A stretch of 64,000 nt of DNA from Methylophilaceae bacterium (GCA_905339275.1 CAJPFK010000003.1:1-64000); one strand, 5' to 3'; positions 45,739-56,551 are shown, counted from the stretch's first letter. Made by a program: numbers and translations. The notes: generated from the sequence alone by a model not told the origin.

Positions 45739-47580
45739 ATGTACGCTTTGCTAGACACCATCGATTCCCCCGAACAACTGCGGCAACTGGACCGCAAACG
45801 CCTGCCGGAACTTGCGCGTGAACTGAGGGAATTCCTGATCGAGAGCGTCTCGCAGACAGGCGGGCACCTTTCCTCCAACCTCGGCGTGGTCGAACTCACG
45901 ATCGCGTTGCACTACGTCTTCAACACACCCGAGGACAATCTGGTCTGGGATGTCGGCCACCAGACCTATCCGCACAAAATACTTACCGGCCGGCGCGCAG
46001 CCATGAGCGGGCTGCGCAAACCCAACGGCATTGCCGGTTTCCCTCGCCGCTCGGAAAGCCCGTACGACACATTCGGCACCGGCCACTCCAGCACCTCGAT
46101 TTCAGCAGCGCTGGGCATGGCCGTGGCTGCCCGGTTGAACGGTGCGGACAATCGCTCCGTAGCCATCATCGGCGATGGCGCCATGACCGCCGGCATGGCT
46201 TTCGAGGCGCTGAATAATGCCGGTGCGATGGATACCAACCTGCTGGTCATTCTCAATGACAACGACATGTCGATTTCACCGAATGTCGGGGCATTGAACA
46301 ACTATCTGGCCAAACTCCTTTCCGGCAAGCTTTATCACCGCATGTGGCGGTCGGGCGAAAAGGTTCTCGGCGTTGTGCCGCCAGTACTGGAATTTGCCAA
46401 ACGCGCGGAAGAACACGTCAAGGGCATGATGACGCCCAGCACCTTGTTCGAAGAATTCGGCTTCAATTACATCGGCCCGATCGACGGCCACGATCTCGAT
46501 ACCCTGGTTGCCACCCTGCACAATATCAGGCGGCTGAAAGGCCCGCAGTTTCTGCATGTGGTCACCCAGAAAGGTCATGGCTTCCTGCCGGCGGAAGAGG
46601 ACCCGGGGAAATTCCACGGCGTTGGCAAGTTCGATCCCCGCAACGGCGACTCCGTCAGTGCCGCCGGCAGAAAAACCTATACGCAGGTTTTTGGCGAATG
46701 GCTGGTCGATATGGCCGCACAGGATGAACGCCTGATCGGCATCACACCCGCCATGTCGGACGGTTCAGGCATGAATGCATTCGCCGAGCAGTATCCCGAC
46801 CGTTTCTTTGATGTCGGCATCGCCGAACAGCATGCCCTGACATTTGCCGCCGGCCTGGCCTGCGATGGCATGAAACCGGTTGTCGCAATTTACTCCACAT
46901 TCATGCAACGCGCTTACGATCAGCTGATTCATGATATTGCACTGCAGAACCTGCCGGTCGTGTTTGCCATCGACCGTGCCGGCCTGGTCGGCGCGGATGG
47001 GCCGACGCACGCAGGCAGCTTCGATCTCAGCTATCTGCGCTGCATCCCGAATATGCTGGTGATGACACCGAGCGACGAAAACGAATGCCGCCAGATGCTC
47101 TACACGGCTTTCCGGCACGATGGCCCCAGCGCTGTACGCTATCCGCGCGGCAGCGGGCCCGGCATCAACGTACAAGCCGGCATGCAGGCCATTCCTATCG
47201 GCCGCGGCGAAATCCGCCGGCAAGGCGAAAGAATCGCCATCCTGGCCTTCGGCAGCATGCTGAAACCGGCGCTCGAAGCTGCAGAAAAGCTTGGGGCTAC
47301 CGTCGCCAACATGAAATTCGTCAAACCGCTGGATATTGAGCTTGTGCTGCAATTGGCAGAGAATCATGAATTGCTGGTCACGATCGAAGAAAATGCGATC
47401 ATGGGCGGCGCAGGGGCTGCCGTGCTTGAGACGCTGCAATCCTCCGGAAAAGTGGTCAAAACACTTTGCCTGGGTTTGCCGGATGAATTCATCGAGCATG
47501 GCGACCATGAAACCATGCTCAGGAATTGCGGTCTGAGCCCTGAAGGCATTATTAGCGCAATTGAGAAAAAATTAACCTAG
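45739..47580 (+). CDS. dxs: 1-deoxy-D-xylulose-5-phosphate synthase
   Basis: First step of the non-mevalonate isoprenoid pathway, ThDP-dependent. 613 residues: [13 protein letters not shown] (about 74-86), ThDP motif [19 protein letters not shown] (about 143-161), central [11 protein letters not shown] and C-terminal transketolase domain with [15 protein letters not shown]. It follows ispA by 47 bp, which links precursor supply and prenyl chain elongation. Confidence 0.96.
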   Translation: MYALLDTIDSPEQLRQLDRKRLPELARELREFLIESVSQTGGHLSSNLGVVELTIALHYVFNTPEDNLVWDVGHQTYPHKILTGRRAAMSGLRKPNGIAGFPRRSESPYDTFGTGHSSTSISAALGMAVAARLNGADNRSVAIIGDGAMTAGMAFEALNNAGAMDTNLLVILNDNDMSISPNVGALNNYLAKLLSGKLYHRMWRSGEKVLGVVPPVLEFAKRAEEHVKGMMTPSTLFEEFGFNYIGPIDGHDLDTLVATLHNIRRLKGPQFLHVVTQKGHGFLPAEEDPGKFHGVGKFDPRNGDSVSAAGRKTYTQVFGEWLVDMAAQDERLIGITPAMSDGSGMNAFAEQYPDRFFDVGIAEQHALTFAAGLACDGMKPVVAIYSTFMQRAYDQLIHDIALQNLPVVFAIDRAGLVGADGPTHAGSFDLSYLRCIPNMLVMTPSDENECRQMLYTAFRHDGPSAVRYPRGSGPGINVQAGMQAIPIGRGEIRRQGERIAILAFGSMLKPALEAAEKLGATVANMKFVKPLDIELVLQLAENHELLVTIEENAIMGGAGAAVLETLQSSGKVVKTLCLGLPDEFIEHGDHETMLRNCGLSPEGIISAIEKKLT

Positions 47581-47596
47581 TGATATACTCAAGTAT
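47561..47596 (+). promoter_or_regulatory. folE2 promoter with palindrome over the -10 box
   Basis: TTGAGA (47561-47566) and TATACT (47584-47589) are 17 bp apart; the -35 lies inside the end of dxs. ATACT-CA-AGTAT (47585-47596) is an inverted repeat overlapping the -10, placed like an operator. It does not fit the usual Zur box by eye. Confidence 0.55.
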
Positions 47597-47629
47597 TATC
47601 TGAGTTTATTCCAAGAATTGAGATGTTAA

Positions 47630-48442
47630 ATGAATCAACCCACTGCACCCGCGATTGAAGACGTTCAGAATACCCCGGATACGCGGCATCTAGCCATCGA
47701 CAAGGTTGGCATCAAATCCATACGCCACCCCGTCAAGGTGAAGGACAAGACCGGCGGCGTGCAGCATACAGTGGCCGTATTCAATATGTACGTGCACCTG
47801 CCGCACAATTTCAAAGGCACCCATATGTCACGTTTCGTTGAGATTCTCAACATGAACGAGCGTGAAATTTCGATTGAGTCCTTTGAAACAATCCTGCGCG
47901 AAATGGTCAAGCGCCTGGAAGCGGAGTCCGGGCATGTTGAAATGACCTTCCCTTACTTCGTCAACAAGGCAGCGCCTATCTCCGGCGTACAAAGCCTGCT
48001 GGATTACGAGGTGACATTCATTGGCGAAATCGAGAACGGCAAGTTCAACATCACGGTAAAGGTGCTGGTGCCGGTAACCAGCCTTTGCCCCTGCTCGAAA
48101 AAAATCTCCGATTACGGCGCGCACAACCAGCGTTCGCACGTTACCGTCACGGCACGCATCAACGGCTTTATCTGGGTGGAAGACCTGATTTCGCTCGTGG
48201 AAGAGCAGGCATCCTGCCAGCTTTATGGATTACTGAAACGGCCTGACGAGAAATTCGTCACCGAGCGCGCGTATGATAATCCGAAATTTGTCGAAGACAT
48301 GGTGCGCGACGTTGCAGCAAAGCTGAACGCCGAACGCAGGATCGATGCCTATATCGTCGAGTCCGAGAACTTCGAGTCCATCCACAACCACTCGGCTTAC
48401 GCGTTAATTGAACGTGACAAATTAGCCGAAGGCAAACACTGA
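47630..48442 (+). CDS. folE2: GTP cyclohydrolase FolE2 (type IB)
   Basis: Converts GTP to dihydroneopterin triphosphate for folate or other pterins, without the strict zinc need of FolE1. 270 residues; the catalytic Cys lies in [20 protein letters not shown] (about 144-163), and HNHSAYA near the end is conserved. In many bacteria folE2 is induced by zinc shortage. It follows dxs but has its own promoter. Confidence 0.93.
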   Translation: MNQPTAPAIEDVQNTPDTRHLAIDKVGIKSIRHPVKVKDKTGGVQHTVAVFNMYVHLPHNFKGTHMSRFVEILNMNEREISIESFETILREMVKRLEAESGHVEMTFPYFVNKAAPISGVQSLLDYEVTFIGEIENGKFNITVKVLVPVTSLCPCSKKISDYGAHNQRSHVTVTARINGFIWVEDLISLVEEQASCQLYGLLKRPDEKFVTERAYDNPKFVEDMVRDVAAKLNAERRIDAYIVESENFESIHNHSAYALIERDKLAEGKH

Positions 48443-48443
48443 C

Positions 48444-48502
48444 ACCCGGAATGATTGCCGGGTAACGGTAACCTGAACCCCATGCCGGACTCGATCCGGC
48501 AT
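48444..48502. repeat. REP-like pair of palindromes (copy 3)
   Basis: ACCCGG-8-CCGGGT (48444-48463) and ATGCCGGA-CTCGA-TCCGGCAT (48482-48502). The second palindrome has the same arms as the one at 36462-36482. It lies between the convergent folE2 and the retropepsin gene. Confidence 0.7.
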
Positions 48503-48533
48503 TTTCCTGCCTGCACTTAACCAGGCTCCGCTA

Positions 48534-49184
48534 TCAGAATTTCTTGGTCAGCGTCAGTGATATGCCGTCGCGCTTCATGTCCAGCCTGTTCAGTGCGCTC
48601 ATGCCGAGCAACACCATCGGCGGCGAATCCCCTTCAACCACAACACCATCCACCTGATTCAGAACCAGCGCGCCCAGCCTGAGCGAGTTGATAACGACAC
48701 GGTAGGCAGGCACGGTGCCGCTCGCTGTCTGCAAGGGGATGCTCTCCCCCTTCTTGTAATCGATACCCGCTTTTTTGGCGTCGCTGCTGTTCATGGCCAC
48801 CGAAGTCGCTCCGGTATCCACCAGAAATTTGACCGATGCGCCGTTGATCTGACCGTCGGCCTGATGGTGGCCGGATGAATTTGCATAAAGTGTCAGGCTT
48901 TGCGGCTCCGACGAAATATCGCCGGCGACAGACACGGCCTGCCCCATGCCCAGTTGCCTGCGTTTGCCCTCAACCTCGAGCACGGCGCCGGCGCTGTCTG
49001 CCGAAATCAGCTTGACGCCGTTGACGGTCTGCCCTGCGGTGAGTGTTCTGGGCTTGCCTCCGTTGATGATCAGAACAGCCTTGCCGCTGAACAAGCCAAC
49101 GACATTGACCTGAGTTTCAGCAATCGCAAAATGGCTGAACGCAAGCCCTGACAATAAAAGCAATGCACATGCGGATTTCTTCAT
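48534..49184 (-). CDS. retropepsin-like aspartic protease, clan AA (TIGR02281-type)
   Basis: A 216-residue exported protein: signal peptide (about 1-22, ending FAIA), a small beta domain (about 23-95) and a single-lobe aspartic protease domain with the active site FLVDTGATSVAMN (Asp near residue 127). Such proteins are widespread in proteobacteria and of unknown function. It shares strand with the MFS gene 29 bp upstream. Confidence 0.85.
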   Translation of the reverse strand: MKKSACALLLLSGLAFSHFAIAETQVNVVGLFSGKAVLIINGGKPRTLTAGQTVNGVKLISADSAGAVLEVEGKRRQLGMGQAVSVAGDISSEPQSLTLYANSSGHHQADGQINGASVKFLVDTGATSVAMNSSDAKKAGIDYKKGESIPLQTASGTVPAYRVVINSLRLGALVLNQVDGVVVEGDSPPMVLLGMSALNRLDMKRDGISLTLTKKF

Positions 49185-49213
49185 GGCCGGAATTCTTCGA
49201 TTACGCTGAAGCG

Positions 49214-50359
49214 CTAATGATGGCGAACCTTGAGCCAGATGGCAACCACTATCAAACCGGCCAGGGGATAAATAGCGGTAAGGATAAAAGTCGTCTCGCC
49301 ACCCAGGTACTGCAAGGCATAGCCGCCCGATATGCCGCCTATGGTGCCGCCCAGCCCGTAGCCCACGCTGCTGTATATGGCCTGCCCCTTGGTTTGGTGC
49401 CTGCCGCGGAAATACTGGTGCACGATAGCAACGGATGCGGCATGAAAGCTGCCAAATGTGGCGGCATGCAGTGTCTGCGCGAGCACCAGCACCGGCAATG
49501 AGGAGATGCCGGCGCCTATCATGGCAAAGCGCAGTACGGCGAGCAGCAAGCTAAGCATGAGAATCTGTTTCAGCCTGAACCTCGCCATCAGTTTCGGCAT
49601 GACCATGAAGATCATGATCTCGCAGATGACGCCGATGGCCCACAAAACACCGATCAAGGATTTGCTGTATCCGCGCTCCTCAAGAAAAATCGAATAGAAA
49701 CTGTAATAGACGCTATGCGCACTGACCATCAAACAACTTCCCACCAGCAGTGCCAGTACTTCCGGGCGCATCACGATATTCCATACGGACAGGTGATCCG
49801 TATGGTGCGGCGGCACATGCGGCTCCGGTATCTTGAACGCCAACAGGAACAAGGTGGCTTGTATGATGAGTAGGCACCACAAGAGGCTGTCGATTTCCGT
49901 GTAATCGAGCAGGAAGCCAAGTCCGAGCACTGCGACGATAAATCCGATGGAACCCCATACGCGAATGCGGCCATAGGGCTGGTTCGCCGGTTCGATATGC
50001 GCCATGGTGACGGCCTCGGCCAATGGCAAGGTCGAGCTGGTAAAAATACTGAGCGCGGCCATGACAAAAAACAGCCAGACAAAACTGGTGCCGAAGAAGA
50101 CGCCGATATATCCAAGCAAGCCAAGCAAGGCAGTCAGCTTGATCCACGCCACACGCCGATTGGTTCGGTCTGCAAGCCAGCCCCAGAAACTGGGTGAGAA
50201 TATCCTGCTGACCTGAAAAAGGGAAAGCAGAATCCCGATTTCAACCGCTGAGAAATGCACGGACTTCAGATACAGGCTCCAATAGGGCACAAAGGCGCCT
50301 ACGAACATGTAATAAGTGAAATAAAAGCTGGAAAGCCGCCAATAAGGGAATAGCTGCAT
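49214..50359 (-). CDS. major facilitator superfamily transporter (MFS_1-like)
   Basis: A 381-residue permease with 12 predicted helices and the motif GWLADRTNRR between helices 2 and 3. It resembles the LacY-like/HcaT group (3-phenylpropionate permease family), beginning WRLSSFYFTYYMFVGAFVPYW. The substrate is not evident. It is commonly found next to aroC in betaproteobacteria. The 180 bp between it and aroC hold no recognisable gene. Confidence 0.85.
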   Translation of the reverse strand: MQLFPYWRLSSFYFTYYMFVGAFVPYWSLYLKSVHFSAVEIGILLSLFQVSRIFSPSFWGWLADRTNRRVAWIKLTALLGLLGYIGVFFGTSFVWLFFVMAALSIFTSSTLPLAEAVTMAHIEPANQPYGRIRVWGSIGFIVAVLGLGFLLDYTEIDSLLWCLLIIQATLFLLAFKIPEPHVPPHHTDHLSVWNIVMRPEVLALLVGSCLMVSAHSVYYSFYSIFLEERGYSKSLIGVLWAIGVICEIMIFMVMPKLMARFRLKQILMLSLLLAVLRFAMIGAGISSLPVLVLAQTLHAATFGSFHAASVAIVHQYFRGRHQTKGQAIYSSVGYGLGGTIGGISGGYALQYLGGETTFILTAIYPLAGLIVVAIWLKVRHH

Positions 50360-50539
50360 AAGGCGACTTAACGGCTAATGCAAGTCAGGGAAACACTGAA
50401 CAATGGCTACACAGGCAAATAGAGGCATTGGGCGATGCCCAAAATCCCGCCCATCTGCATGAAATGGTCCGGCTTCCGCGCTCCGGGCGCCTTGCGCCAC
50501 ATCCCGCTTGCTCATGTCTTCTGTGTTTCCCTGGACGGA

Positions 50540-51625
50540 TCAGATTTTCGGGGTATTGCTGACAACATCGCCGCACTGGGCACGATGACGAAGCGCGTGA
50601 TCCATCAGCACCAGCGCCAGCATCGCCTCGGCAATCGGGGTGGCACGAACGCCTACGCACGGGTCATGGCGACCGGTGGTCTGCATGGTGACCGGATTGC
50701 CGGACTTGTCAATGGAACGGCGCTCCTGCGGGATGCTCGATGTCGGCTTCAGGGCAATATGCACCTCGATATCCTGACCAGTCGATATGCCGCCCAGCAC
50801 GCCTCCGGCATGGTTGGTCACAAAGCCCTGCGGCGTCATTTCATCGCTGTGGACGGAGCCGCGCTGGGCGACGCTGGCAAAGCCTGCGCCGACCTCCACC
50901 CCCTTGACCGCGTTAATACTCATCATTGCATAAGCGATCTCGGCATCCAGCCTGTCGTAAACCGGTTCGCCCCAGCCGACGGGAACGCCCTTGGCAACAA
51001 CCGAGATGCGGGCGCCGACCGAATCACGTTCGGCACGGATGTTATCGAGATAGGCTTCGAGCTGGGGAATGATTTCGCGGTTAGGCGAGAAAAACGGATT
51101 CTCATCAACGGCATCCCACGTCTGGAACGGAATGCTGATCTCCCCCAACTGGCTCATATAGCCACGGATAGTCACCCCGTAGCGTTCGTTCAGCCATTTC
51201 TTGGCAATGGCACCCGCAGCCACCCGCACGGCGGTCTCGCGCGCACTGGAGCGACCGCCGCCGCGATAGTCGCGTATGCCGTATTTCTGCCAGTAAGTGT
51301 AATCGGCATGGCCTGGCCGGAAAGTTTCGGCGATGGTGCCGTAATCCTGGCTGCGCTGATCCTGATTACGGATCAGGAAACCGATGGGTGCGCCGGTCGT
51401 CCTGCCTTCAAAAACCCCCGAAAGAATTTCCACTGTATCCGGCTCTTTACGCTGGGTAACATGCCGGGAAGTGCCAGGTTTGCGGCGATCAAGTTCAGCC
51501 TGCAAATCAGCCGGACTCAACGCCATTCCCGGCGGGCAGCCGTCGACAATGCCGCCGATACCGGGACCGTGGGATTCACCGAAGGAAGTCAGTGTAAAAA
51601 GCGTGCCTATGGTGTTGCCGGACAT
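50540..51625 (-). CDS. aroC: chorismate synthase
   Basis: Makes chorismate from 5-enolpyruvylshikimate 3-phosphate using reduced FMN. 361 residues: [18 protein letters not shown] (about 12-29), [29 protein letters not shown] in the middle and GGISTGQDI. Full length. Confidence 0.97.
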   Translation of the reverse strand: MSGNTIGTLFTLTSFGESHGPGIGGIVDGCPPGMALSPADLQAELDRRKPGTSRHVTQRKEPDTVEILSGVFEGRTTGAPIGFLIRNQDQRSQDYGTIAETFRPGHADYTYWQKYGIRDYRGGGRSSARETAVRVAAGAIAKKWLNERYGVTIRGYMSQLGEISIPFQTWDAVDENPFFSPNREIIPQLEAYLDNIRAERDSVGARISVVAKGVPVGWGEPVYDRLDAEIAYAMMSINAVKGVEVGAGFASVAQRGSVHSDEMTPQGFVTNHAGGVLGGISTGQDIEVHIALKPTSSIPQERRSIDKSGNPVTMQTTGRHDPCVGVRATPIAEAMLALVLMDHALRHRAQCGDVVSNTPKI

Positions 51626-51749
51626 CGAAAATCTCTTTTTGTCATTCGTTGATATTGCCGGAAGTTTATCATACTGCTAAAGCAGCTCGACCCTGTGCCA
51701 GAAGCGTACGCAACGCAGGCAGCCTCCGCAGTCGTTTCAAGAAAGCTCG

Positions 51750-52457
51750 TCAGGTTTTCAGCCCGGCTATCCAGCGCTCGTAAACCGGTTTCGCTATCGC
51801 ATTCAGGCTGGCAACACGCTGATGCAGATTGGCCTGCATTTTCTCTACCGTCTGCACGCCGGGACTGGAGATGGACTCTGTCACCTCGCTCGCGCCCGCA
51901 TCGCACCATACTTTCACCATATCGCAGGTCATCTCGATATGGCATTGCAAGGCGAGATGCTTGCCGATGGCGTATGCCTGATTGGAGCAGTAGGCGCTGG
52001 ACAGCAGATGCGTCGCTTCGGCAGGCAGCGCGAACGTCTCGCCATGCCAGTGGAAAACGTCAAAGTTCTCCAGTTCGCCGAACCAGCGCCTTGCTTCCGG
52101 GCTGTCACTCAAACGTGCTTCACCCCAGCCGATTTCCTTCACCGTATTTCTGGAAATGGTCGCGCCCAGGGCCTTGCTCATAAGCTGCCCCCCCAGGCAG
52201 TGGCCGAGCACCGGCACATCCCTCTCCATCGCATCGCGAATCAGTCCGAGCAGCGGAGCGATCCAAGGCAAATCATCGTTGACGCTCATCGGGCCGCCCA
52301 TCAGCGCCATACCGCTGAAATCCTCGGCTGTTGACGGAATCTGCTCGCCCTGGTCAATGCGTATCATTTGCCAGGGAATATTTCTTTCTGTCAGGAACGC
52401 ACCGAAATAACCCGCGCCCTCAGTCAGGGCATGACGAAAAACAACAACCGGCTTCAT
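51750..52457 (-). CDS. class I glutamine amidotransferase-like protein
   Basis: A 235-residue stand-alone GATase domain with the nucleophile in GHCLGGQLMSKALG (Cys about residue 87) and His/Glu in LQCHIEMT (about 169-176), where most members have QFHPE. Related proteins are annotated as GMP synthase-like amidotransferases; the acceptor is unknown. It follows rluE by 15 bp on the same strand. Confidence 0.85.
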   Translation of the reverse strand: MKPVVVFRHALTEGAGYFGAFLTERNIPWQMIRIDQGEQIPSTAEDFSGMALMGGPMSVNDDLPWIAPLLGLIRDAMERDVPVLGHCLGGQLMSKALGATISRNTVKEIGWGEARLSDSPEARRWFGELENFDVFHWHGETFALPAEATHLLSSAYCSNQAYAIGKHLALQCHIEMTCDMVKVWCDAGASEVTESISSPGVQTVEKMQANLHQRVASLNAIAKPVYERWIAGLKT

Positions 52458-52472
52458 GGGACACCTATAAAT

Positions 52473-53003
52473 TCAAAGTTTTTTCCAGGCCCCGCTTTCG
52501 AGGCCGTCCAGAGTATATCCACCAATAGCATAGCGAATCAGGCGCAAGGTTGGGAACCCTATTTTAGCCGTCATCCGGCGTACCTGCCGATTCTTCCCTT
52601 CATTGATCCGAATTTCCAGCCATGTGGTCGGGATCGCCTTGCGCTCCCTGATCGGCGGCACCCTCGGCCAAAGCCCATGCGGCTCGTCGATCACCCTGAC
52701 CTTGGCCGGCCTGGTCACAAAGTCTCCCAGATTCACACCCTTGCGCAAGGAGCTTAGCGCATCATCGGTCGGCGCTCCTTCGACCTGCACCCAGTAAGTC
52801 TTGAATTCTTTATGAATCGGGTGTGATAGACGATGCTGTATAGCGCCATCATCGGTTAAAATAAGTAAACCTTCACTGTCCGTATCGAGTCTTCCCGCTG
52901 CATAAACATCTGCTATCGGGATGTAGTCCTTGAGCGTGGGATGTTTCTCATGTGCACTGAACTGGCAGATGACCCCGTACGGCTTGTTAAACAGAATCAG
53001 CAT
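52473..53003 (-). CDS. rluE: 23S rRNA pseudouridine synthase, RluE-like
   Basis: A 176-residue RsuA/RluB-family enzyme without S4 domain. It starts [16 protein letters not shown]; the catalytic Asp is in [19 protein letters not shown] (about 35-53), and [15 protein letters not shown] follows near 137. E. coli RluE modifies U2457 of 23S rRNA. The frame remains open a further 340 codons antisense to icd, which is not conserved coding; the ATG at 53003 is the right start. It is head to head with icd, start codons 15 bp apart. Confidence 0.92.
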   Translation of the reverse strand: MLILFNKPYGVICQFSAHEKHPTLKDYIPIADVYAAGRLDTDSEGLLILTDDGAIQHRLSHPIHKEFKTYWVQVEGAPTDDALSSLRKGVNLGDFVTRPAKVRVIDEPHGLWPRVPPIRERKAIPTTWLEIRINEGKNRQVRRMTAKIGFPTLRLIRYAIGGYTLDGLESGAWKKL

Positions 53004-53018
53004 CTTCAGGATTAATCC

Positions 53019-54257
53019 ATGTCCACAAAAATCAGAACGCCGCAAATCGGCCAGAAAATCACCGTCAACGCAGATAACTCCCTTAACGTGCCGGATCAGC
53101 CCATTATCCCATTTATCGAAGGGGATGGGATTGGTGTCGACATCACCCCGCCGATGATCAAGGTGGTTGATGCCGCAGTATCCAAAGCCTACGGCGGCAA
53201 ACGCGCCATTTCCTGGATGGAAGTCTATGCCGGGGAAAAATCCACCAGAATCTACGGTGAAAATGCATGGCTGCCGGATGAAACCATGCAGGCGGTGAAA
53301 GATTATGTCGTTTCGATCAAAGGCCCGCTCACTACACCGGTTGGCGGCGGCATACGCTCGCTGAACGTTACCCTGCGCCAGGAACTCGATCTCTATGTCT
53401 GCTTGCGCCCCGTGCAATATTTCACCGGCGTACCCAGCCCGGTGAAGCATCCGGAAAAAACCGACATGGTGATTTTCCGTGAAAATACGGAAGATATCTA
53501 TGCAGGTATCGAATGGGCGGCTGAGAGCGATGAAGTAAAAAAAGTCATCAATTTCCTCAGCGACATGGGAGTACGTAAAAAAATCCGCTTTCCGGAATCT
53601 TCGGCCATCGGTATCAAACCGGTTTCGATCGAAGGCAGCAAGCGGCTGGTGAGAAAAGCCATTCAATACGCCATCGACAACAACCGCAGGTCCATAACCA
53701 TCGCCCACAAGGGCAACATCATGAAATTCACCGAAGGCGGATTCAAGACCTGGGGCTACGAAGTCGCCAGGGAGGAGTTCGGCGCAGTGGAAATTGACGG
53801 CGGTCCGTGGTGTAAGCTGCCGAACGGTATGATTATCAAGGATTGCATTGCCGATGCATTCCTGCAGGAAATACTGCTGCACCCGCAGGATTACGATGTC
53901 GTCGCCACACTCAACCTGAACGGGGATTACATGTCGGATGCGCTGGCTGCGCAGGTCGGCGGTATCGGTATTGCGCCCGGGGCAAATCTCTCCGACACCA
54001 CGGCCATGTTTGAAGCAACGCATGGCACCGCACCGAAGATTGCAGGCAAGGACATAGCCAACCCCAGCTCGCTGATTCTTTCAGCAGAGATGATGCTGCG
54101 CCACATCGGCTGGACAGAAGCGGCAGACCTGGTAATTCAGGGCGTGGCCAAGGCCATTGCTGCCAAACGCGTCACGCACGACTTCTCATCCCAAATGGAA
54201 GGCGCCACGCAAGTGAGCTCCTCGCAATTTGGTAACGAGATCATCCGTCACATGTAA
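53019..54257 (+). CDS. icd: isocitrate dehydrogenase, NADP-dependent
   Basis: TCA-cycle enzyme. 412 residues of the E. coli Icd type: [13 protein letters not shown] (about 35-47), the phosphorylatable serine in [12 protein letters not shown] (about 108-119), [12 protein letters not shown] and the NADP-binding region [15 protein letters not shown]. The intact GGIRSLN site means regulation by AceK is possible. Confidence 0.96.
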   Translation: MSTKIRTPQIGQKITVNADNSLNVPDQPIIPFIEGDGIGVDITPPMIKVVDAAVSKAYGGKRAISWMEVYAGEKSTRIYGENAWLPDETMQAVKDYVVSIKGPLTTPVGGGIRSLNVTLRQELDLYVCLRPVQYFTGVPSPVKHPEKTDMVIFRENTEDIYAGIEWAAESDEVKKVINFLSDMGVRKKIRFPESSAIGIKPVSIEGSKRLVRKAIQYAIDNNRRSITIAHKGNIMKFTEGGFKTWGYEVAREEFGAVEIDGGPWCKLPNGMIIKDCIADAFLQEILLHPQDYDVVATLNLNGDYMSDALAAQVGGIGIAPGANLSDTTAMFEATHGTAPKIAGKDIANPSSLILSAEMMLRHIGWTEAADLVIQGVAKAIAAKRVTHDFSSQMEGATQVSSSQFGNEIIRHM

Positions 54258-54269
54258 ACACAAAACAAA

Positions 54270-54292
54270 ACGGCCCATTTTTTGGGCCGTTC
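54270..54292. terminator. bidirectional terminator between icd and cspA
   Basis: A 9-bp perfect stem AACGGCCCA / TGGGCCGTT with a 5-base loop. On the minus strand it is followed by TTTTGTTTTG, fitting termination of the cold-shock gene; on the plus strand the tail is CTGATG, so termination of icd is less certain. Confidence 0.75.
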
Positions 54293-54321
54293 TGATGAAG
54301 TCTGTCTAATCGATTTAAAGC

Positions 54322-54525
54322 TTAAGCCTTCTGGATATTAGAAGCTTGTTTGCCTTTTGGGCCTTCGGTGACATCGAATGTCACGCGCTGACCTTCTTTG
54401 AGACTCTTGTAGCCAGACTCTACAATTGCGGAGAAGTGAGCGAATAAATCGTCACCACCATCGTCCGGGGTAATGAAACCAAAGCCCTTGGAATCATTGA
54501 ACCACTTCACGGTACCTGTTGCCAT
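54322..54525 (-). CDS. cspA: cold-shock protein (CspA family)
   Basis: A 67-residue single OB-fold RNA chaperone: RNP1 KGFGFITP (about 13-20) and RNP2 DLFAHFSA (about 27-34). The ATG has AAGGAAG upstream. The leader is about 100 bases long and can fold (for example a GGGG-ACGCC-TCCCC stem near 54553), as in cold-regulated csp mRNAs. Which E. coli paralogue it matches functionally is not certain. Confidence 0.93.
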   Translation of the reverse strand: MATGTVKWFNDSKGFGFITPDDGGDDLFAHFSAIVESGYKSLKEGQRVTFDVTEGPKGKQASNIQKA

Positions 54526-54635
54526 TTAAAACTTCCTTACTAAAACTAGGGGAGGCGTCCCCAAAAGTTTGTACTTCAAGAACTTAAGTCGGTAGTGCCG
54601 GCTACTATGACCTCGAATCCAAACGCCTGAACGCG

Positions 54636-54664
54636 TTTTTACTTGCGTTATTGCAATAAGTCAA
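54636..54664 (-). promoter_or_regulatory. candidate cspA promoter
   Basis: On the minus strand TTGACT (54664-54659) and TAAAAA (54641-54636) with a 17-bp spacer, giving a leader of about 100 bases. Confidence 0.45.
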
Positions 54665-54681
54665 GGGTTTTTTCTTAATTC

Positions 54682-54710
54682 TTGACAGGCATTCATCGAA
54701 CCCTTATAGA
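54682..54710 (+). promoter_or_regulatory. sigma-70 promoter of pilB-pilC
   Basis: TTGACA (54682-54687) and TATAGA (54705-54710), 17-bp spacer. It is the best-matched promoter in the right half of the window and leaves a leader of about 100 bases before pilB. The whole 293-bp gap 54526-54818 is taken up by this promoter and the diverging cspA leader; no gene is seen. Confidence 0.65.
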
Positions 54711-54818
54711 AGCTACTTAGCAGCTTGTCTTTACAAAAAAAACCCTAGCGTGCATCATCTACATTAGGAAAATTACCCAACATCCTGAAAATCAGACAAA
54801 AGCAGAATTTGAACCCAG

Positions 54819-56537
54819 ATGGCAACAGCGATTTCACCCAATAAACTAGGCGGGCTTGCCCGCATACTGGTCCAAGAAAATTTGCTGTCAGAGGATGAGG
54901 CCAATGCCATCCAGACCTCTGCCAATACCCAGAAAATTCCTTTTGTCAAACAAGTCGTTTCCAGCAAGAGGCTCTCGGCACTGCAAATCGCCGAGACCGC
55001 ATCGCGCGCATTCGGCTTTCCCCTTTTCGACCTCAACGCCCTGAACCCGGACTATCTTCCTGCCAAAGGGATTGATATCAAGCTGATGCAGATCAGCCAT
55101 GTCATGGCGCTGCAGGGACGCGGCAATACCCTGTTCGTCGCCCTTTCCGACCCCACCAACCTGCACGTGCTGGACGATGTGAAATTCCAGACGGGAATGA
55201 CGTTGTCGCCGGTGGTGGTTGAAGACGACAAATTGTCGCAATGGATAGAAAAGATTGCAGAATCGAAGGACACCAGCCTGCAATCCATTTCGGTTGACGA
55301 TGATTTCAATCTCGACATCGAGGGAGAGGAACAGGGGCAGGAAGAAGTCCAGACACTGGAAATTGATGATGCGCCGGTCGTTAAATATATCCAGAAAATT
55401 TTGCTGGATGCGATCAACATGGGCGCATCCGACCTGCATTTCGAGCCTTACGAAAAATTCTATCGGATACGCTACCGGGTAGACGGTGTGTTGCGCGAAA
55501 TTGCACAGCCCCCGCTTGCCATCAAGGAAAAAATGGCTTCCCGCATCAAGGTGATTTCCAACCTGGACATCTCTGAAAAACGCATCCCGCAGGATGGCCG
55601 AATGAAATTGGTGCTGTCCAAGACGCGCACGATTGATTTCCGGGTCAGCACATTGCCGTTGATCAACGGCGAAAAGATCGTCATGCGTATCCTGGACCCG
55701 TCCAGCGCGAAACTGGGCATCGAGGCTCTGGGTTATGAGCCGGAACAGAAGGAATCATTACTGAACGCAATCCGCCGGCCTTATGGCCTGGTATTGGTCA
55801 CAGGGCCTACCGGCTCGGGTAAAACCGTATCGCTTTATACGTGCCTTAATATTCTTAATGGCCCGGAAGTCAACATTTCGACTGCGGAAGACCCAGCCGA
55901 AATTCCTTTGGCCGGCATTAACCAGGTCAATGTCAATGACAAACAGGGCCTGACCTTCGCCGCCGCGCTCAAATCATTCCTGCGTCAGGATCCAGACATT
56001 ATCATGATCGGCGAAATCCGGGACCTTGAGACTGCGGATATGGCGATCAAGGCGGCCTCTACCGGCCACATGGTGCTTTCGACCTTGCATACGAATGATG
56101 CGCCCTCCACCCTGACGCGGCTGATGAATATGGGCGTAGCCCCGTTCAACATTGCCTCCGCCGTTTCACTAATCACTGCCCAGCGCCTCGCACGGAAGCT
56201 ATGTCCGAACTGCAAGGTTCCACTGGATGTCCCGAAAGAAGCCTTGTTAGGCGTTGGCTTTACCGAAGCGGACCTCGATGGAAGCTGGCAACTGTACGGC
56301 CACAAGGAAGGCGGCTGCGAAATGTGCAATGGCGGCTACAAGGGGCGCGTAGGCATTTACCAGGTCATGCCGGTTACCGATGCTATCAGCCGTATTATCA
56401 TGAAAAATGGTACCGCGCACGATATTGCGGATCAGGCTCGCGCTGAAGGGGTGAAGGATCTGCGTCAATCCGGCTTGATCAAGGTTAAACAGGGGCTCAC
56501 CTCCATCGAAGAAGTCGAAGCAGTCACTAACGAATAA
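54819..56537 (+). CDS. pilB: type IV pilus assembly ATPase PilB
   Basis: Extension motor of the type IV pilus. 572 residues: N-terminal MshEN/T2SSE_N region (about 10-150), then the ATPase core with Walker A GPTGSGKTVSLY (about 329-340), Asp box STAEDPAEI, Walker B IIMIGEIRD, His box GHMVLSTLHTNDAP and the zinc cluster CPNC...CEMC near 460-508. Followed by pilC after 14 bp. Confidence 0.95.
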   Translation: MATAISPNKLGGLARILVQENLLSEDEANAIQTSANTQKIPFVKQVVSSKRLSALQIAETASRAFGFPLFDLNALNPDYLPAKGIDIKLMQISHVMALQGRGNTLFVALSDPTNLHVLDDVKFQTGMTLSPVVVEDDKLSQWIEKIAESKDTSLQSISVDDDFNLDIEGEEQGQEEVQTLEIDDAPVVKYIQKILLDAINMGASDLHFEPYEKFYRIRYRVDGVLREIAQPPLAIKEKMASRIKVISNLDISEKRIPQDGRMKLVLSKTRTIDFRVSTLPLINGEKIVMRILDPSSAKLGIEALGYEPEQKESLLNAIRRPYGLVLVTGPTGSGKTVSLYTCLNILNGPEVNISTAEDPAEIPLAGINQVNVNDKQGLTFAAALKSFLRQDPDIIMIGEIRDLETADMAIKAASTGHMVLSTLHTNDAPSTLTRLMNMGVAPFNIASAVSLITAQRLARKLCPNCKVPLDVPKEALLGVGFTEADLDGSWQLYGHKEGGCEMCNGGYKGRVGIYQVMPVTDAISRIIMKNGTAHDIADQARAEGVKDLRQSGLIKVKQGLTSIEEVEAVTNE

Positions 56538-56551
56538 TTTCGGGAAAAATT

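Noticed and set aside
50385-50660. 91-codon minus-strand frame in the MFS-aroC gap
   Set aside because: Extends antiphase into aroC, Arg- and Ser-rich, no ribosome site or domain.
50435-51652. 405-codon plus-strand frame over aroC
   Set aside because: Shadow of chorismate synthase; no family resemblance.
53004-54023. N-terminal extension of the rluE frame
   Set aside because: Runs antisense through icd; RluE proteins start at the [10 protein letters not shown] motif, coded from 53003.
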